DNA of 7,746 nucleotides from assembly GCA_021780285.1 (NCBI GenBank), contig JAJXZA010000338.1:1-7746 (forward strand). The letters run 5' to 3'. Of the stretch, positions 5,047-7,746 are shown piece by piece (position 1 is the first letter of the stretch; each line of letters opens with the position of its first letter). The DNA is from Planctomycetota bacterium (GTDB lineage Bacteria; Planctomycetota; Phycisphaerae; WQYP01). Both the position numbers and the translations under genes were made by a program. Below the pieces are notes generated by a model. The model was not told where the DNA came from, made no database searches, and saw only the letters and a program-made list of their open reading frames with translations.

Positions 5047-6000
5047 TCACGCCCACGGAAAATACCCGGCCGCAATATCCGCCGCCGACAATTCACGATG
5101 CGAAACACCGGTTGGCAATCCGCCGCCTACCGCAACGCTGTAATCTGCAAACCTGCGTGGCGCGGCCCCATCGCCCAATGGAGGCGTCTGAATCTTGTCG
5201 AACAGGACGTGTGCCGGGGCTTCACCCAATGCAGATGAATGCTGAAATACATGCAACCCCCGCAGGGCCATAAGCCCGCGGGAGGCCGAACGATCGAAGT
5301 CAAACATGCGCTGCATGGCCTGAAAGAATAAGGCCAGATCACCATAGGTAAATCCCGTGTCACGGGCCAATAGCGGATTTATAAAACCGTGACCGCGGTA
5401 AAGGGCGTACGGCACTGTGTGCTTGCGGCCAAACGTCCCGGTTAAAAAGCCATCCTTCTTCGTTTGCTTTTCGGCATCCTCAACAGTCGTAACGCTCTTT
5501 CGCGTGATGGCCGACTCGGCCGGGACAATCGCATCCAGCGAACGGGCAAACGTGATTTGCGCAGGTCCTCGCACCTGCCCGCAGTTAAAGTCGCCGGTCG
5601 AAAGCACCGCCCCAAATGTGCGGATATCATAATATTGCTGCAAAAGCCATTTCTTTGCTTTTTCAGCCTCGGCAGACTTTTCCTTACCTTTACTTTCCTT
5701 AAAGGCTTTTTTGTCTATGCCGGCGCCGTCAAATGCCTGCTCCATCAGATTGTTGAGGATACGTTTTTCATACACCGCATCCTGTGTCTGGAAAAATAGG
5801 TCACATCCCGGCTTGCCCTGCGAAATAGCGGCCACAGCGTTGCGCACCTTGCGCTTAATACAAACATCGGTTACAAAGCCCTGATTGGTCTGCGGATCAA
5901 TACGCGGCAAGTTGCCGGCGTCTGGGTCGCCGTTGGGGTTGCCATCCTGTACATCAAACAGAAAGACGAAATCATAACGACGATCTACTACCTGGCTCAT
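5047..6000 (-). CDS. cas7: Cascade backbone subunit Cas7 (Csd2, type I-C)
   Basis: A 317-residue Cas7/Csd2 protein. Several copies line the crRNA and form the backbone of the type I-C Cascade. The I-C hallmarks are clear: FLFDVQDGNPNGDPDAGN (13-30), VTDVCIKRKVRN (43-54), YYDIRTFGAVLSTG (123-136) followed by GQVRGPAQITFARS (141-154), AITRKSVTT (164-172), GTFGRKHTVPYALYRGHGF (188-206), FDRSASRGLMALRGLHVF (235-252) and APAHVLFDKI (261-270). The Lys/Glu-rich insert around 97-117 is usual in this family. The ATG at 6000 has an excellent ribosome site (GAAAGGAACACCTTATG). It starts 37 nt after the cas8c stop. The last 19 codons before the final Ala recur exactly in the remnant at 4824-4955. Confidence 0.97.
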   Translation of the reverse strand: MSQVVDRRYDFVFLFDVQDGNPNGDPDAGNLPRIDPQTNQGFVTDVCIKRKVRNAVAAISQGKPGCDLFFQTQDAVYEKRILNNLMEQAFDGAGIDKKAFKESKGKEKSAEAEKAKKWLLQQYYDIRTFGAVLSTGDFNCGQVRGPAQITFARSLDAIVPAESAITRKSVTTVEDAEKQTKKDGFLTGTFGRKHTVPYALYRGHGFINPLLARDTGFTYGDLALFFQAMQRMFDFDRSASRGLMALRGLHVFQHSSALGEAPAHVLFDKIQTPPLGDGAAPRRFADYSVAVGGGLPTGVSHRELSAADIAAGYFPWA

Positions 6001-6037
6001 AAGGTGTTCCTTTCAAAAAATGTAAGCCAAAATCTTC

Positions 6038-6445
6038 TTAGACCTGCGCCGCAGCCTTCTGCTCGGCGCGGCGCTCCTTATTCTCAAGCCCTTGCCTGCG
6101 GTATTCTGCACGCTGATGGTAAAACCCAAGGGCGAATTCACCTTGCTCCTCCAGCCTAAGCAGGTGCGGCACCTGCTGGAGTTGCCCGCAAAGCGATTCA
6201 ATATCTTTTTTTATGTTGGTGGCCATTCCGGGCCTTTCGCTCTCTAGTTTACTCAGGTGCTGCTGGGCAGATTTAAACAACCGCGGAAATACCAATCCCG
6301 GCGCCGTGCTGGCGGTCCCATAGAACCGGTCAACCACATTAGCGTTTACGTCCCCAAGCGCCCCCCATTGCGCCCGCTCAAAAACGGCCATAAGTCGCCC
6401 GCAAACATACGCAGCCGAGCCAGTCTCCATCACATGCTCATCCAT
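6038..6445 (-). CDS. cas11c: Putative internally translated small subunit Cas11c, in frame within cas8c
   Basis: In type I-C, the small Cascade subunit is made from an internal start in the 3' part of cas8c. Here an ATG in the cas8c frame at 6445 is preceded by GGAAAGGAATCACCATG, a strong ribosome site with 6 nt between the GGA core and the ATG, closely resembling the one before cas7 (GAAAGGAACACCTTATG). The product would have 135 residues, start MDEHVMETGSAAYVCGRL, be mostly helical, and end with the Cas8c C-terminus, which includes FALGFYHQR and a charged tail. Size and position match known Cas11c proteins, roughly 120-140 residues. It would line the inner face of Cascade and help bind DNA. 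Translation from this site is inferred from sequence. Confidence 0.75.
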   Translation of the reverse strand: MDEHVMETGSAAYVCGRLMAVFERAQWGALGDVNANVVDRFYGTASTAPGLVFPRLFKSAQQHLSKLESERPGMATNIKKDIESLCGQLQQVPHLLRLEEQGEFALGFYHQRAEYRRQGLENKERRAEQKAAAQV

Positions 6446-7746
6446 GGTGATTCCTTTCCGTAAAAGAATTAACTTAATCAGTCCAATTCTGAATGCCGTA
6501 AAGCCGCCTAGGCCATCGGTCTTCAACCGCTGCAGGCACGCCGCCAGGAGGCTCGCCCCAACCCGGTGTCCCTCCAGCGCCGCCGCCAGCAGTTGCGGCG
6601 GCACGGTTGGGGCCACCGCATCGGATTCCTTGGCAGTAGCCAGCGCCAACTGCCACAGCGGAAATGCCTTGATGGTCTCGCTGCCATGCGGAGAAACGAC
6701 GGCCAAATCGCCAAACCACCGTCGCAGGTTCTGCTTAACCTCGGCAATGGGGGCCTCCAGGTAATCGCGTACCACCGCACGGGCCGAGTTCCCGGATAAT
6801 GTTAAGCAGTAAAAAGCATTCTCTGCGGCAACCTTGGCTTCCTGCCCGCCGTGCGCGCTGTTAAATAATTTGACCACTGTTTCAGGGCTTGTGCCGCTCA
6901 GGCATGCCAAAAGGTCGTCCACCTCGCCGGCCTCGCGGCACCAGAACAAAAAGACATCCCCCGATACGGTAATTTTACTGCGATGAATCTTCTCCTGCAG
7001 CAGCGCCTGCAGCGCCCGGGTATAGCCATCCGTTGCACGAAAACCTACTGCCGCGTTAGCTGCCCCCTCAAGACCATAACTTTCAAAGGCCTGCTTGTCG
7101 TTAGATATCAAGCTTGCGCCCGAAGCAATGCCGCCTGGCAGTCCTGAAAGCTTGGCGGCGTGTACAGTGGCGACTGGACCGATCTCGCCCGTTATCTGAC
7201 AAACGCCCGAGACTGCAGCGCTCTGCTGCATCTTTTCATACGAGGTATAAAATGCACGCCACCACCCTTTGACGGTGGGGCGGTCTAGAATGGTAAGGCC
7301 TGCATCGGCGGCCCAGGCAAAAGTGCAGCGATCTCCGGGGCTAGGCTCTTTCGCCTCCAACTCGGCTCTAATACGCTCCGCAAGATTGGCATCAGCCGCA
7401 AATGCACAACCAAACGCGCAAATTGCCTGCAAGGCCGCATCGTCCGTGGCGCTCGCGGCCTCGTTCATTTGCCGCCAAAAGGTGCTGCGGCTCGCCAAAC
7501 TCTTCTTCTCATCGCTCACAGGAAGCACGCGTGCCAGCGTGTCGGCAAAATACCGCGCAAACCCCGCATTGGCGGTGTTGCCGTGTGGCTTAGGAACCGA
7601 TAACTCTTTACCTCGGCCTGGCTTGGTTTTTGGCGGTCCACTCTTTGTTGGTACCTCGACCAGGCCATGCCGATCCTCCAAGCCAAGGTATTGGCCACTG
7701 TCGCCAATTTTTATAACAATGGGCACTGGCAGGCTTTCAAACGCCG
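6038..7746 (-). CDS. cas8c: Cascade large subunit Cas8c (Csd1, type I-C; 5' end outside the window)
   Basis: At least 569 codons are open to the right edge. The first visible residues, AFESLPVPIVIKIGDSGQYLGLED, match the beginning of Csd1 some 20-30 residues in, so the GTG at 7726 is not the start and the true one lies just beyond 7746. Cas8c recognises the PAM and opens target DNA in Cascade. Counting from that GTG, diagnostic blocks are CQITGEIGPVATVH (176-189), KLSGLPGGIASGASLIS (192-208) with AFESYG (213-218), and NAFYCLTLSGNSARAVVRDY (303-322) followed by RRWFGDL (335-341). The protein ends FALGFYHQR plus a charged tail of about 23 residues. A separate small subunit appears to start internally at 6445. 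cas5c and cas3 are expected upstream, outside the window. Confidence 0.96.
   Translation of the reverse strand, partial: AFESLPVPIVIKIGDSGQYLGLEDRHGLVEVPTKSGPPKTKPGRGKELSVPKPHGNTANAGFARYFADTLARVLPVSDEKKSLASRSTFWRQMNEAASATDDAALQAICAFGCAFAADANLAERIRAELEAKEPSPGDRCTFAWAADAGLTILDRPTVKGWWRAFYTSYEKMQQSAAVSGVCQITGEIGPVATVHAAKLSGLPGGIASGASLISNDKQAFESYGLEGAANAAVGFRATDGYTRALQALLQEKIHRSKITVSGDVFLFWCREAGEVDDLLACLSGTSPETVVKLFNSAHGGQEAKVAAENAFYCLTLSGNSARAVVRDYLEAPIAEVKQNLRRWFGDLAVVSPHGSETIKAFPLWQLALATAKESDAVAPTVPPQLLAAALEGHRVGASLLAACLQRLKTDGLGGFTAFRIGLIKLILLRKGITMDEHVMETGSAAYVCGRLMAVFERAQWGALGDVNANVVDRFYGTASTAPGLVFPRLFKSAQQHLSKLESERPGMATNIKKDIESLCGQLQQVPHLLRLEEQGEFALGFYHQRAEYRRQGLENKERRAEQKAAAQV

Noticed and set aside
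4806..5273. Plus-strand open frames with repeated peptide across the cas7 end and its remnant
   Set aside because: The repeated peptide is the antisense of the duplicated cas7 tail; the minus-strand reading explains it.
7721..7746. Start of cas8c at the GTG at 7726
   Set aside because: The frame continues upstream with AFESLPV, which fits the Csd1 N-terminal region, so the gene begins outside the window.

Overview
The window looks like part of a bacterial chromosome, moderately GC-rich. It carries most of a type I-C CRISPR-Cas locus beside two housekeeping genes. The taxon cannot be fixed from the sequence. The N-terminus of the IS200-like transposase (TYGFWMPNDPRGSW) and the RpiA phosphate loop (GLGSGRAS) remind me of Planctomycetota proteins, but that is recall, not a search result.

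Layout, left to right. Positions 1-327 (minus) hold the 5' part of a nitrilase-superfamily amidase, probably N-carbamoylputrescine amidase. Positions 328-682 are a divergent intergenic region with a good promoter candidate for each flanking gene. Positions 683-1414 (plus) encode ribose-5-phosphate isomerase A. Everything further right lies on the minus strand, convergent with rpiA. Read in its own direction from the right edge, it runs: cas8c (5' end outside the window, with an apparent internal cas11c start), cas7, a 415-bp spacer with REP-like palindromes and a duplicated cas7 tail, an IS200/RAYT-like HUH transposase, cas4, cas1, cas2, a 275-bp leader, and a three-repeat, two-spacer CRISPR array ending 47 bp from the rpiA stop.

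The gene set and order (cas8c-cas7 | cas4-cas1-cas2-array) are those of subtype I-C. cas3 and cas5 are expected just beyond position 7746. Cas7, Cas8c, Cas11c and Cas5 would form Cascade. Cas4-Cas1-Cas2 would select and integrate spacers next to the leader. The repeat is 37 nt, longer than the usual 32-nt I-C repeat, because its hairpin stem is 9 bp. It still leaves an 11-nt handle after the stem, as expected for Cas5c processing.

The unusual part is the join between the effector and adaptation modules (about 3953-5180). A transposase gene, two identical REP-like palindromes 299 bp apart, a degenerate third one, and a second copy of the cas7 3' end all sit there. The second copy shares 57 identical nucleotides with the real cas7 and then diverges. 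This looks like the scar of a recombination or duplication event linked to the RAYT/REP element. I see no wholly new system, but the module junction, the internal cas11c start and the leader architecture deserve a second look.
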